Source: Cryptomeria japonica (lineage: Eukaryota; Streptophyta; Pinopsida; Cupressales; Cupressaceae). From it: a stretch of DNA of 64,000 nucleotides. The notes below the pieces were generated by a model. The model worked only from the letters and a program-made list of their open reading frames with translations. It made no database searches and had not been told where the DNA came from. Made by a program: the position numbers and the translations under genes. Positions 34,510 through 46,470 of the stretch are shown in pieces. Each line of letters opens with the position of its first letter. The first letter of the stretch is position 1. Where the stretch lies: positions 646,320,468 through 646,384,467 of the forward strand of contig NC_081409.1 of the NCBI RefSeq assembly GCF_030272615.1. Reading direction: 5' to 3'.

Positions 34510-34955
34510 TGTAAATGCAAATCTTCACCACTCAAACAACTATCTGAATGGGGATATTTCTGTACTTTCTTAAATCTAATTAAATAGCTGATACTCGCAG
34601 GCTGTCACAAATGACCAAACACGGAGAGAATTTGCTGTGTAGTCAACTAAAACGTCAGTTAGGCCTATACAAGAAGAAGAAAGTTCATTAGAAAAAGGTT
34701 CATTGGAATATGTGCCTCTGAAAGAACAGACATTTTAGTTAGTTGTCAGATTATGCGTTCAGGAAATTATGTATAACACCTAATTCTCCTGATTTAGGTA
34801 TGCATATAATTAAATTAGATCTAATATTACTGGTTTAAAAGATACCCAAAGAAATTCGGGAAAAAAGCTATGTTAACTGGAGTCTCCGGGATGGAGGGAT
34901 GGGGATAGGGAAACCGGTTTTTAGGATTTTTTTTCCCGAGGAGGGAGGGGACCAC
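34510..34955. other. Intergenic stretch upstream of MADS exon
   Basis: Would be the promoter side of the MADS-box remnant. No coding region seen. A purine-rich run GGGATGGAGGGATGGGG lies near 34890 and a T-rich run near 34928. Confidence 0.4.
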
Positions 34956-34959
34956 TATG

Positions 34960-36466
34960 GTAATTACGAATTCAGGGAAACATCAAAGTAATAAACATTA
35001 GTTAATTACAAAGCTAAATTACAATTAAAAAAATGTCCTGATACATTCAATAGAGCTATGAAAACAAGATAATCAAATCAAATGCAAAACATTACAAACG
35101 CGGATATCTCTTCAATAATTATCCATTGGTTTTCTTTCTCCTTCAAATGGAACTTGTGTGGATATCACCTACAAGGTTGCAAGTGTGATGGAAGCAAGAT
35201 TGCAAAGTGAAAACAACAGCGTAAGAATACTCAAAAAATGTAGTTGAAAATCAATGACGAGAGAGACCAATTTATAGACAAATTGATGAAAGGATGAAAT
35301 TAGCATGAAAGAGGATGAGAGAAAAAAATTATTTGAAATTGGCACAATGATTGGAAAAGGGAAGGGTTATGACACCTTCTATGTCATGACTATGACGAAT
35401 TTCCCATGCAAGGTGTGAGGACAAGTTGCTATGTCAAGAGCTATGACATGTTGCTATGTCAACACTTATGACGAATGAGAGAATCGTGATTCTATCTTAT
35501 GACGAAACAAAAAAATAGGGGAAACTAGAGAGGGATAATTAGATGGAAATTAGATTTGAAAGTAATTAGTAATAGGTTGAAAAGAGAAATTAGAAATGAG
35601 AAAATTAGGAAATTAGGTGACATTAATTAATAAATTCTCATTTATTAATTAATTCACAAAGGGGACATAATTAGCTAATTAAATGAAATATTTAATTGTT
35701 ACAAGAGAAACCTAGGATAAATAAATTGATTTATTTAACCTAGAGGGGAATGCTAATTAGGATTAAATGATTAAATCACAAAACCCTAGGAGATAGATTA
35801 GAAATGAAAGGATATCAATTAGGTCATGACAAGACTAAATCAATTGATATAGGGTCGATCATGATTAAATGATGAAGACTTGATGATTGATAAAGAGTCG
35901 ATATTGATTGGCAAAGATCAATGAAAAAGTGATCAATAATTGACAAGGGGAAATAAATTGATAAGGGTCAATGACTAATCGATGCAAAATTAACGAGAAA
36001 TGACGATTGATTGAGACAGATGACAAATCGATCCAAGATTGATAAAAGGTCAAATGACAAAAGACCAATGACAAACCGGTTGCAAATTGATAAGGGATCG
36101 ACAATTGACAATTGACAAGGGATCCAAAATGATGATAATTGATCAAAGATGATTGAAAATGATAAAGATCAAGGATAAAACCCTAATTCGACATCAATTG
36201 GGATTGAAGATGTCCAATTGACATGATAAGATGATCAGGACCGAAGATTGTAATTTGAAAATGATATTGACAAGACCTAATTGCAAATGCGAAAAATGCA
36301 ATCAAGGGGAAAGAAGTGCAGAAGAATGACAAGATATCGACAAATGATAAAGATCAAGTGTGCAACATAGAAGAAATGTTAATAAGATGCAAAAACACTA
36401 AAATAAGGTCACGCGGACATATAAAAGTATGATGCCATAAGAATTAACCATTTTTAGATGCCTATA
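34960..36466 (-). repeat. F-type LTR at the left end of chimeric element G
   Basis: The right end, GATGCCTATA before GTTTGCCCCTCTTT, matches GGTGTCTACA before TTTTGCCCCTCTTT at the end of the element F LTR (58110). The LTR start (minus) is thus TATAGGCATCTAAAAATGG versus TGTAGACACCTAAAATTG. AT-rich palindromic stretches (35600-35740) parallel those in the F LTR. The 35850-36350 part is crowded with GATTGA, TGACAA and GATCAA words. The left boundary is only approximate, judged from spacing to a shared CTCC/TTTTC segment. Confidence 0.55.
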
Positions 36467-36480
36467 GTTTGCCCCTCTTT
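36467..36480 (-). promoter_or_regulatory. Polypurine tract (AAAGAGGGGCAAAC)
   Basis: Reverse complement of GTTTGCCCCTCTTT next to the LTR. It is the same as the tract of element F at 58111-58124, and the next ~120 bases (GAGACAATGCG, CGTTGTTTCAAAGAA, TATGCCCCC) are conserved between the two sites. Confidence 0.7.
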
Positions 36481-38070
36481 GAGACAATGCGATCATGAGC
36501 GTTGTTTCAAAGAACAATCAAGAAATATGCCCCAGACGATAATTAGGATATATGTATGCCCCCCTCGAGGAATTGGTCGGAAAAATCTAGAAAAAAGAGG
36601 CCAATTTATCAAAAATAATGCCAGGACTAGACCAAGATGACTTCAAGGATTGATAGAAGAAATATTAGGAAGAAGAAATTAGATGAACAGTTAGTGGTAA
36701 AGAAAACTTACTTTCACAAATGTACAAATGTAGGTGAGAGCCTTTATTTAATATGGAAAAACAGATGTAGTGTACCATGGCAATGAAGGTCGGGGTGATA
36801 ATGCAATCCCTTTGCGTAAAACAAACACATTGTAGACAGGGAATGAGACAAGACATCCTAAGACATTACGTGTGTCAAGGGTCAAGGTATGTGTGGCGTT
36901 CACAAAGCGAGTGTACTTAACACAGACACCCAAGACAAACTTGCCCCAGAATGGTAGAAACACTCCACAAAGAGAAGACAAAAATAAAAAAGCACCATGA
37001 GCCATCCTAGCCACTCTAAATCACTTGGTGACATCATCGAGCAACATAGGAACATGGTCGGAGCCAAAGATAAATCAACGAAAGATAAGACTCAGAAATT
37101 CAAACAAGTCAAACAACCATTCTAATCTTCATTGTCAAAAGATGATAATGTTGTGACGAAAGGATGATCATGTTGTCTAGTTTCAGGGAATGCAGTACCT
37201 CGTCTAAGATAGGATACAGTCTGGTTTCGAGTATACCACACCCTATATAAGACCCATGATAATGGTTGACAAAGGACTGATAATGTTGATGTCATTTTGA
37301 TTGATGTGACAATTGAATCAATTTGAAAGCTTTATTGATTGAACAATTCATCTATTAATGCGTGATTCATTAAGCACAATGTTTATTGTGTTTCTGTTTG
37401 ATCCCTACTAAAATGTTTGTCTATGTACAAAAGAGCCAATTTATGGATGAAAATGATTGTTTTGGGATTTTTATGTTTTGAAATTTTTAATTTTTGAGCT
37501 TTTCATGAGGACATTTTACGATGTCTTTGGATTATTTCAGGAGAATTTCCAAAAAAATTATTTTTTGGGATTTTTTCAGGACTTTATTTGCTTTTTAGTG
37601 ATTTTTATGATTTTTCCCCAAATGTCTAGGAAGGAAAGGAATATGAAAAATGGATAAATAATCTTGCTAAAATGTTGGTGGATAGAAGAAAGACATTTGC
37701 CATTTATTATGGAGACAAAGCAAATTCAATTTCCAAGGGCTATCGCCCGATGGGATAAGAGATTGGATATGACAATGTAAAGCAATGACATGACACGAGG
37801 GACATGTCAAAAGGTGTTTGAAACCATGTTTTACATTTTATGTCCTTATGTCGAATCAAGATCAAGAGACGAAAAAGATTGTATGGATGGGTGATTGGGG
37901 TATGGATAGGAAAAGCAAGATAAAAAATGGATAAGGGATACGAATAGGATAAGGATGTGATAGGCTAAAGGATAGTGATAGAAGGTTGTAAAGAGCCAAG
38001 GAATATGGACGAAAGGTTGTTATAAGCCAATGGATAAAGACCAAAAGTTGCGATAGACTAAAATTTGTAA
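36481..38070. other. Non-coding 3' region of element G
   Basis: The first ~150 bases match the region next to the polypurine tract of element F. Beyond that no coding frame is supported. There is no PMD gene here, in contrast to element F, and the stretch is interrupted by solo LTR H. Confidence 0.5.
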
Positions 38071-38075
38071 ACAAG

Positions 38076-39685
38076 TGTTGGCATTATGTGAACCGGCATG
38101 GCATTACGTGAACCGGCATGAACACATAATGATATTGTATGTTGTCATTGATGTCAATATGAGAAATGGTGTGAACTGGCACATGTGATAGGTGAAGAGA
38201 GAGGAACCGGCATATGTATGAACTGGTTTATATGCCAAAGTGAAGCGGCATATTTGTTCAAGGTGAACCGGCATATAGTTATGGGAACCAACACATGGAA
38301 GCATTGTATAACTACTGGTTGGTAGGTAGCTTCCACTTCAGGGTTTCTGGTTGGAGTACCTCAAGTCTGTGTGACTCAATCGATGATCTTTGTGTGATGA
38401 GTTAGCAGTATGATGGAGGACAGATTGTGTTGCCACGTAAGCTCTGTGCGCGTGAAGGATCTTGCATGAAGAAGACTATTCCTATCTACCTTGGGAATGA
38501 GCGAAGTCTGTCAAATGGTGATAATGCGTAAAGGGTTATCAGCCGCCATGAAAACGATGGATAATGGACGATGGAGAATGTCTTGAGATCGATTCAAGAT
38601 TGTTGCATTTAATGCAGTATGATTCAACGGTCAGGATCAAACCGTTTGAATTGCTTAACCTAACAGGTTTAGGGTTTAGGGTTTTTGCTACTGACCTATA
38701 TGTTTCCTATAGGGTCAATGTTGTGTTTCTTTCTGAAGTTGTTGGCAAAAGTTGTGAGTGTGTATCCAAGAGAAGTGATACGTGATTCTTGCTAGACCAA
38801 AGGAGAGAAGAGATATCTGCAAAGTGAATGTGCAAAAGGTGAAGAGGAGCCTAAACGGATCTGCATTAGCATTTAGTGTTGTTAACAGATCATTGTAATT
38901 CCTGTTGATCTCTAACCACTTCAAAAATTGTAAAATCCCCTAATAGGGTAGCCTTAACTGGCTTGATTCAAAATCCCTTAAATCGGTTGGTCTTAACCAG
39001 CTTGATTAAAATCCCTTAACCGGGTAACCCGAGGCTAATGAGTTTTGAGAAGCTAGAGAGCTTAGGAGATCCTTTCAGCTATTGAGTTCTTGAAATCCTT
39101 TAACAAGGTGACCCTGTCGGGTTTAACCCTTAACCAGGTGATCCCTAACAGGATCGGTTCCTACCAGACCTATTGTAATGTCCTTAACTAGACAAGGCTC
39201 CTAATAGAGTGGACTTCTAAAGAGTTCAAAAAGCAGCTTGTGGGTATTCATCCCCACCATGGTTTTTCCCAGTTGGGTTTCCATGTGAAAAATATGTGTG
39301 TCATGTGAAATGATTTTGTCTTGTGATGCTTTGTTTTACCTGTTAAGCATATGAAGGTTCTATGCTTTATGCCTGTCTATAAAACATATTGAACTCACTG
39401 TTGTGAAGATCTGATGGTTAAGTTTACCTATTTAAGCATGAGAATATAATGATACAGTAGTATTGAGCTAAGAGGGTAGCTTATTGAGTGACCGGTTCAT
39501 AACTGAGTGAGCTGTACTGGATGTTATCGGTTGCACTCTATTTTATCGGTATCCCTGCTTGTCAGTCATTTGGGGTATTTGTTGTCAAACCGGTTTTGGA
39601 CTGTATTTGTGTTTGTACTGATTCACCACCCCCCCCCCCTCTCTCAGTATCGGTTTGGTACTCATGGTTCATCATTGAGTTATCA
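38076..39685 (+). repeat. Solo LTR H
   Basis: A 1610-bp segment from TGTTGGCATTATG to TTGAGTTATCA with perfect 5-bp duplications ACAAG at 38071-38075 and 39686-39690. It carries repeated GTGAACCGGCAT words at its start (38088-38280). From 38935 to 39215 there is a run of CCCTTAACCGGG-like small palindromes. Near the end are CCACCATGGTTTTTCCC (39255) and GATTCACCACCCCCC...CTCTCTCAG (39620-39650). No internal coding region remains, as expected after LTR-LTR recombination. Confidence 0.85.
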
Positions 39686-39690
39686 ACAAG

Positions 39691-40385
39691 ATGCATGACT
39701 TTCATAAAGATCCTCAGCCTTGTCCAAATCAATGGTGAAAAAGGGATTAGGAATATGAGGGACGATAGGATAATGGAGGGCGATAGGATATGATAGGATA
39801 ACGTAAATTAAACCCACCCCCAAGCATGGAATGCAAGAAGTTCATTGATAATGCATGATGCCTGTTTGCAAGGTTTTCGTCAATGGATGAATTATTTTTC
39901 TATACTATTTTTCCCTTTTCTTTTTTTTTCACTTTTTTTCATTTTTTTTCTTTTTTTCATTTTTTTTAAATTTTTCACTTGTAGCAAAAAATGCACACCT
40001 GATAGGGGATGGAAGAAGGACTCAAACATCTTTTTGTTTGGATATCAACCTTTAAAATTTGCACTACAATGGACCGTGACTATTAAAAGTATGCTCAAAG
40101 ATGTTGGTAGGATCATGAAATGGAAATGATATGGGACTAAGGCCAAGATTTATGCAAAAGATGAGATCATAGGGACAAAAGGATGGAAAAGAGGTGTTGG
40201 ATAATAGAGGGGGTGGAATATTTGGGCTCGAGAAGATGGAAATGTTTGCAAGATCAACATTGGCACACACCTTGAGGGGTGGTGGACTAATGGAGGAAAA
40301 ATGGATTTGGGATATAGGGATTTTGATGGAGGAAAGGCTAGCGATTTTGGGACATAAGGACCCGACATCTTTATCATGTTGTGCC
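39691..40385. other. Non-coding part of element G with T-rich run
   Basis: Contains a long T-rich run (39897-39978) with interspersed C and A, resembling the T-rich stretch at 62985-63110 in element F. The minus-strand frame that continues from RNase H through 40385-40064 has no RNase H or integrase similarity, so homology ends at about 40385. Confidence 0.5.
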
Positions 40386-42690
40386 AACAATGCTGCGAGA
40401 GCATGAGAGGAAGCAGCTGTATACAGAAGGAAGAGTTTAGAAGGTTCGGCAGGTTGAAGAATAGGAGGACTAGCCAAATACACTTTTAAATCTTCAAATG
40501 CTTGCTGACAATCCTCATTCCATTGAAAAGTGATATCCTTTTTAAGAAATTGAGTAAAAGGAAAGGTACGATCCGCAAGCTGAGACACGAACCTACGAAT
40601 AGCTTGAATCTTTCCTTGTAGGCTTTTAAGTTGAGACACATTTCGAGGAGGTGGCATGTTAACAATAGCATCTATTTTCTTAGTATCCACCTCAATCCCA
40701 TGATGCGAAACTATGAACCCTAATAGTTTTCCACTATCCACACCAAAAACACATTTTCGGGGATTCAAGCGCATGTGATATTTACGAATTCTTTCAAAGA
40801 TTTGACGAAGGACTTTAACATGATCCATGCGAAGAAAGGATTTGGCCAAAATATCATCAACATAATCCTCTAAAATCTTATGCATATAATCATGAAAGAT
40901 AAGGGTCATCGCTCGTTGATAAGTTGCACCAGCGTTTTTAAGTCCAAAAGGCATCATTATCCAACAAAACGTACCCCAAGGAGTGGTGAAAGCGGTTTTG
41001 AATTGATCTTGAGGGTTAATAAAAATTTGATTGTAACCTGAAAAACCATCCATGAAGGATAACAAGGCATGTCCTGCCGTAGAATCAACTATCATGTCAA
41101 TGTTTGGAAGAGGGAAATCGTCTTTCAAAGAAGCCTTATTTAGATCCCGAAAGTCGGTACACATCCTTATTTTGTTATCTGGTTTAGCCACAGTGACAAT
41201 ATTTGAAATCCATGGGGAATAGTCAATAGGGCGGATAAATCCAGCCTCCAATAGTTTTTCAATCTCAGCTTTAACAAGCAGAGCCACCTTAGGATTCATT
41301 TTTCGAATCTTTTGTTTCACGGGCTTAGCGTCAGGAACTAAGACAATATTATGAGTAACGATCTTAGGATCTATACCAGGCATGTCAAAATATGCCCAAG
41401 CAAAGATCTCAGGGAATTCATGCAATAGTTCTTCATATTGTTTCTGTTCCTCTTCATCCAAACATTTCCCAATTTTAATAACTTTCTCTTTGTTGCAAGG
41501 ATCCATCTTAACATCAGTGGTGTCACTTATGAGAAGATTACTTTGTTGAGGAGTGTCCTTTAACTGAGGGAATTCTTTCACAATCTCATCATTATCAATC
41601 TCTTTTCCAAAATAGGCTTCGGTGTTCAAACAATAAGGGAGTCCCCTATTGTGATGATAACGAGGAAGAGTGTCATAGGCTCCCAAGAACTCAGCTAAAG
41701 CATCGTCGGTAGGGAAGACATCCAAAGCACAGGCACACGAAGGATCCTCATCAATATACTCAGGGTGTTGTATTGATAGAGATGTAGAAATAGCATTAAC
41801 ACTAATGCATGGTCTTTTAGAAGCTTTAGTACGTCTGTAGGGATTATAGCCAAGTCCAAAGGCATAATTGTGAAAATTAGTCTCTAGAGGAACTCTTATC
41901 CCTTGTTCATTAGCACCACAACCTTTTCCATGATACCCATGCTTAGCGAAAATGCGAAAACCACGACCATAACGATCAGCCATTTCAGGAAGAGAAGGTG
42001 GTTTTTCATAAGACAAAGAATCAAACTCTTCATAATTATAGATGTGAGGAGAAGAAGTTTGAGAAGCAGCGACAAAATTATTAGTCATAGATTCAGGTAA
42101 GGTTGATTGATTTTTAGTTTCTTCTTTCTTTTCAACTTTATGATTTTCAGCTTCTTCCTTCTTTTCAATTTTAATTTCTCTAGAAGGAACCTTATATTCA
42201 CCCACAAAGGTAGGGTTAAAATCAAGAGATCCCCAATCATCTTCTGCGAGGACCTTCTCAGGATCAGAATCCTTTTTATGTGTCTTTTCAAGTCGAGAAG
42301 GATCTTCTTCAGGAGTTCCAGACTCATCCGAAGGATTTGGATCATCAGAGAGCGAAGACTCAGCGATAGGTTTCTTGTTTAAAGAGTCATCGCTAGACGA
42401 GGATGGCTTAGAAGACTCTCCTTTGGAATTAGATGTTTGCAGACAAGCTTGAAAATTAGTATCACCCATCAAAGTGTATGTCTTATTGTTATAAACGAAT
42501 TTAACTTGTCTATGCAATGTAGAGGGGACAGCTTGCATGCTGTGAATCCAAGGCCTCCCTAATAACAAGTTGTATGTTAAATTTCCCGGCATAACATGGA
42601 TAGGAGTAGGCAAAGTAACAGGTCCCACTGTGAGAGGTAAGGTGATGATACCTAATGAAGTCTTAGCCACATTGTCAAAGCCACGAATGG
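40385..42690 (-). pseudogene. Element G protease end, G-patch-like segment, RT, partial RNase H
   Basis: Minus-strand frame of about 765 meaningful residues. The first ~60 finish an aspartic protease (YNLLLGRPWIHSMQAVPST). Next is an acidic linker, then at about 41820-41990 a G-patch-like segment with GYHGKGCGANEQGI and GLGYNPYRR. RT follows with RMCTDFRDLNKAS, MMPFGLKNAGATYQRAM and the YVDDILAKS catalytic box (near 40855). The start of RNase H (LFLLYTAASSHALAALLAQ) breaks off near 40385. The RT wording and G-patch are those of the Tat/Ogre branch of Ty3/gypsy. Integrase is missing. The RT frame itself has no stop. Confidence 0.8.
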
Positions 42691-43803
42691 GATGAGAGTC
42701 AGGCTCAATAAATTAATGCTACACACATTAAGGCCAGAGCCATTATCTACTAGTGTTCGTCTTATAGCCGTGTCTTTCATGATAACCACAATCATCAAGG
42801 GATCATATTGATGTTGAATTTCACTAGTAGGCAACTCATCTTGGGTAAACACAATTTGAGCTTTAGGATTCATCACAGAGTTAACAAAAGATGCTATATT
42901 ACTAGATGTATTTGGTGGAGGAACATTCAAATCTTTCAAGGCATCTTGTAACATTCCATGGTGAGCGGAAGAAGTTTGAATCAAATCCCAAAGGGATATC
43001 TTAGCAGGGGTAGCTTTAAGTTGTTCTATGAGATCATATTCCTTACTAAGAACTTGTGAAATACGGGGAGCTTGTGGAAGAATCGGTTGAGGATTCGGAA
43101 GAGAAACTGGGATAACAGGAGGAGGACTAGGCTGCCTATTATTTCTGGTATGATAAGTATGGGCAACCGCATGATAACTCTCTCTAGTTATTTGCTTGGC
43201 ATAATTATAAGGACTTATAGGTTTTCTTCCTTGCACAATGATGATTGGTTTATTCGGAGTACGAAAGGAATCATGATCATACCCTCCTTGGACAGTAAGG
43301 AGAGGTGTCTTAGGAACTTGAAAGGTGGGAGAAGGATAAGCTCCTTGGACTTCAAAGAGAGGCTTTTTATGTTCATTCAAGTTTATCATGTTAACCAATT
43401 TAGAGGTCTTGTTTTTGTTTATAGGTTTCGACAAAGCCACAAAGTCATCAAGAGCATCATCCAACAAAGCATGATCATATCGGTTAAAAGGTTTGTCTTT
43501 TGATTCAAAAGGAGACATCTCCTCATAGAGGGGATTATTGAAAACAACCATGTTACTAGATTCAGGGGAAGAGTTGATAGGAATGTATCCTTGAGAGGAA
43601 TCATTCGACTTATCCTTCTCCTCACACCTAAATGGCATAGTAACAAGGTTTATGAGTTTTTGGTAAAATGAAGGTTTGGCATCTTTAGGGTTTAAAAACT
43701 CATCTAAAGCTTCATCTAATTCATCTTGGCTATACTCATGATAATCATCGAAAGCATGAACATTTTGCAAATAAAAATCTGACATTTTGAAAAGATTACA
43801 CAA
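42690..43803 (-). pseudogene. Element G N-terminal polyprotein and protease, no gag domain
   Basis: Begins only about 130 bases after the primer site (ATG 43803, or the next one at codon 7). The first ~150 residues are acidic and contain two related repeats, DELDEALDEFLNPK and DHALLDDALDDFVAL. A Pro-rich stretch (SPPPVIPVSLPNPQPILPQ) and a helical block SLWDLIQTSSAHHGMLQDAL follow, and then the protease active site TLVDNGSGLNVCS (near 42735). The frame is lost by a single-base change near 42690, with protease continuing in the next frame. No capsid domain or zinc knuckle occurs, which is odd for this position. Confidence 0.7.
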
Positions 43804-43934
43804 AACTTAAACACCCAATGCAAAGAAACACACTTTTTTATTTTTTTTCTTTTTCTTTTTAATGAAAATGAAATGAAAACACACTAAATCTAGATCTAGA
43901 TCTAACAAATGCAATGCAAGAGGAAGCAATGATA

Positions 43935-43954
43935 GATTCACGTCGGGTTCACCA
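43935..43954 (-). promoter_or_regulatory. Putative primer binding site of element G
   Basis: TGGTGAACCCGACGTGAATC on the minus strand starts three bases after the LTR end CCCCACACA. It begins with TGG as a tRNA-CCA complement should. I could not assign the tRNA species. Confidence 0.65.
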
Positions 43955-43957
43955 AAA

Positions 43958-45616
43958 TGTGTGGGGAAAAAAAAAGCGAGACTAGGTTATCATGCCCTAA
44001 TCCTACCTTTTGACACACATTACGGAATACGAAAGAGCCTAGAGATATCGCACAATTGGCTACTTCTTTTTGTGAAAGAGAGAGCCACGGGATATCTATT
44101 AGGATTCCTATTCCCTTGTTGAAATTGTAAGATCAAGTAATGCAAGTTCAAACCCTAATCTCAAAATGCAAGTATGAGCTAATAACAAGATTGCAGAATT
44201 GAGATTAAATAATGAATAGCTGTAAGTACAAGGATGAAATAAGAATGCAGATATGTACCCGGAGTCAAAATCAGACTGAAAATGTTCGGGACGGGGGCGC
44301 AGGCGCCACTGTCCTGAAAACTGCACCGGAAACCACTGTTCTGCACTCTGAAACACTGTCTGGAAACTGTCTGCAAACTGTCTGTCCTGAGGACCAGGGC
44401 GCCCAGCGCCTCTGTCCCAGGGACCAGGGCACCCAGCGCCCCTGTCCTGGCAGGACCAGGGCGCCCAGCGCCCCTGTCCCGGTCTCCTGCTCTGCAATTT
44501 CACACAGAGTGCTGTTCCAACTTTCTCTCTCCGGATCTGTATCCTGCGGCGTCGTCCGAATCCCGAAACCTGCAATAATATCTGAAAAGGGAGAGGGGCG
44601 GCTATATAGGGTTTTGCCTTAGTCAAACCCCCGCTTCGGTGATTTCCACCTCCACGAATAGCCAAGTTGTTTTGTAAAATGTATAGTGTGTGCAGACCTA
44701 GTGTGTGTGCAAGGTCCAAAATGCAAGAAAGCAAACTAGAGCAACCTAGAAAGTAAACCCTAATTGCTTGCAAATGATAATGTAAATGCTCTAAATCAAG
44801 ATGCAATGTGATCTAAAGCATGAATAAATGATGTATCAAAGCTTATGCAAAGACATGAAAACAATACGAAATCATACCCAACCCTCAAGGGAGGAGTCCA
44901 AGCCAATCTTCAGTCGGTAATCTCCTATTGTTCTTCAATGTCTTCCAAGCCCTAAGTGGATGAATGAATTTGATAGATGCTTAATAGAAAGATGTTATAA
45001 GATGTTGAAGTCCTCAAAGATCTGCTCTTTCGCTGCATATGAAGTTCCTGGAAACCAAAAATCGAATCCCTCCAAATGAGGAAAGAGAGCTTTTATGTAT
45101 GAAACCCTAGATCGTAAATTCGTATTTTGGCCGACCTAGAGATTGAATATCCCGCCAATTTCTTGGGGTTAAGCTTTATTTTATGATTGGATCGCGCTCC
45201 TAAAATTTCGGGAAAAATGTCCGGGACCATGTGCACCGGGCGCCACGGTCCCGACAACTTTTCACCAAATTTTCAAGGCCGTCGGATATGATGATTTTAG
45301 AGAGAATCCCGAAGTTACAGGTGATTTCGAGATGTTTTGACCCCGAAACCAAGCCCCCAAGTTCGGAATAGGACTTAATTAGGGTTTTTGATTAAGTGAT
45401 GTATTGAAGGAATAAAATGCGAAGGGCGCGCTTTAGTGAAAGGGCCCAACTTTGTGATGTAGAGAATGATGAAATAGGACCTTAGGCCTAATTAATTTGA
45501 TTAATTAAGTGCTTAAGGAGAAATGCAATGCAGAATGCAAAATGCACTAAGGCGGGTGCTAAACTAGGTGTGAAATTGTACCACCCTAGCGAGTGCGTAC
45601 AATTTACGACGCTACA
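43958..45616 (-). repeat. 5' LTR of element G (Tat type)
   Basis: Plus-strand ends TGTGTGGGG and ACGACGCTACA, giving a minus-strand LTR that starts TGTAGCGTCGTAAATTG. The start holds a fold-back (AATTGTAC...GTACAATT, 45577-45608). A TATATAGC promoter box on the minus strand lies near 44603-44610. Just downstream is the GC-rich minisatellite. It does not resemble the LTR at 34960-36466, so the two ends belong to different elements. Confidence 0.65.
44391..44485. repeat. GC-rich minisatellite, three units
   Basis: Three units of about 30 bases built on ACCAGGGCGCCCAGCGCC followed by (C/T)CTGTCC. Located in the presumed transcribed leader of the element G LTR, about 120-210 bases downstream of the TATA box. 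Strongly GC-rich against an AT-rich background. Confidence 0.8.
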
Positions 45617-46470
45617 AAAATTATCTAAGGACATGAAATGGACCAAAGATTTGAAATTACCTAAGGATAAAAATGCAACCTTATGTTGTGATATGCACCA
45701 AAGCTATGATTGTGACACAAAGATATGACCTAGGGTTATATAATATGACCTAAGGTTTTATGATATGATATGATTTGAACCAATGATATGATATGACCTA
45801 ATGTTATGAGATTAGGGGGGTAAATGCAAATTTATGACAATGTGAAGTTAACACAAACCTAGGGTTTGGACTATGCAATGATATTGACCTAATGGAAGAA
45901 GGAAATATGTAAGGAAAAGATTTATGAGATATAGTTAATATGACCTAAGTGAGGACCTAATTTTGGGATGACAATGATAATGCAAGATGAAACCTAAGCC
46001 AAGACCTAGTTTGGGTATGACAAAGATAATTCAAGATATCACCTAAGTGAAAACCTAGCTTAGGTATGACAATGAAATGAAGACAATGATTTTAAACCGA
46101 AGTACAAAATGAGGACACTAAAATGAAAGGTAATGTCTGTATGACCTAAAACCTAGAGTTTGAACTATGCCACACCTAACCTCAGTGACATGAATTTTGA
46201 AATAAGGATTTCCAATGTTTTGACAAGCCATGTTCAAATGTTGGATGAATACTTGGACAAAAATGTGAACTCTTTGTTTGAACTTTGTTTTGATTCGGAA
46301 CTTGTGTTTGACTTGTTGGGAACTTGTTCGAACTTTGAAAAATCAAGGTTGTTTATGATCACTTGTGAGAATTTTTTTTCATTCACCTTTTGACAAGCAC
46401 GAAGGACAAAATGTTCATTTGACTTTGACACAAGACAATCATGCACCTTCAATGAAAAATCCTAAGGTTG
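45617..46470. other. Non-coding stretch with repeated TGACCTAA words
   Basis: From 45720 to 46150 the word ATGACCTA(A/G) and ATGATATGA-like words recur many times without a fixed period; 46250-46350 repeats TTTGAACTTG-like words. No gene supported. Confidence 0.5.

Noticed and set aside
34880-34960. Purine-rich GGGATGGAGGGATGGGG as a hAT-like end
   Set aside because: Composition resembles the hAT-like insert, but no inverted partner or 8-bp duplication could be found.
40064-40385. C-terminal extension of the element G RT polyprotein
   Set aside because: The frame stays open by chance; the Pro/Ser/Ile-rich residues have no RNase H or integrase similarity and the DNA is repeat-like on the plus strand.
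42085-42382. Lys/Arg-rich or Phe-rich ORFs on both strands
   Set aside because: Shadows of the acidic Glu/Lys linker of the element G polyprotein in other frames.
44108-44806. 232-residue minus-strand ORF
   Set aside because: Lies in the GC-rich LTR leader and minisatellite; repeated GRGAGCPGPWDRG-like text comes from the DNA repeat, with no domain.
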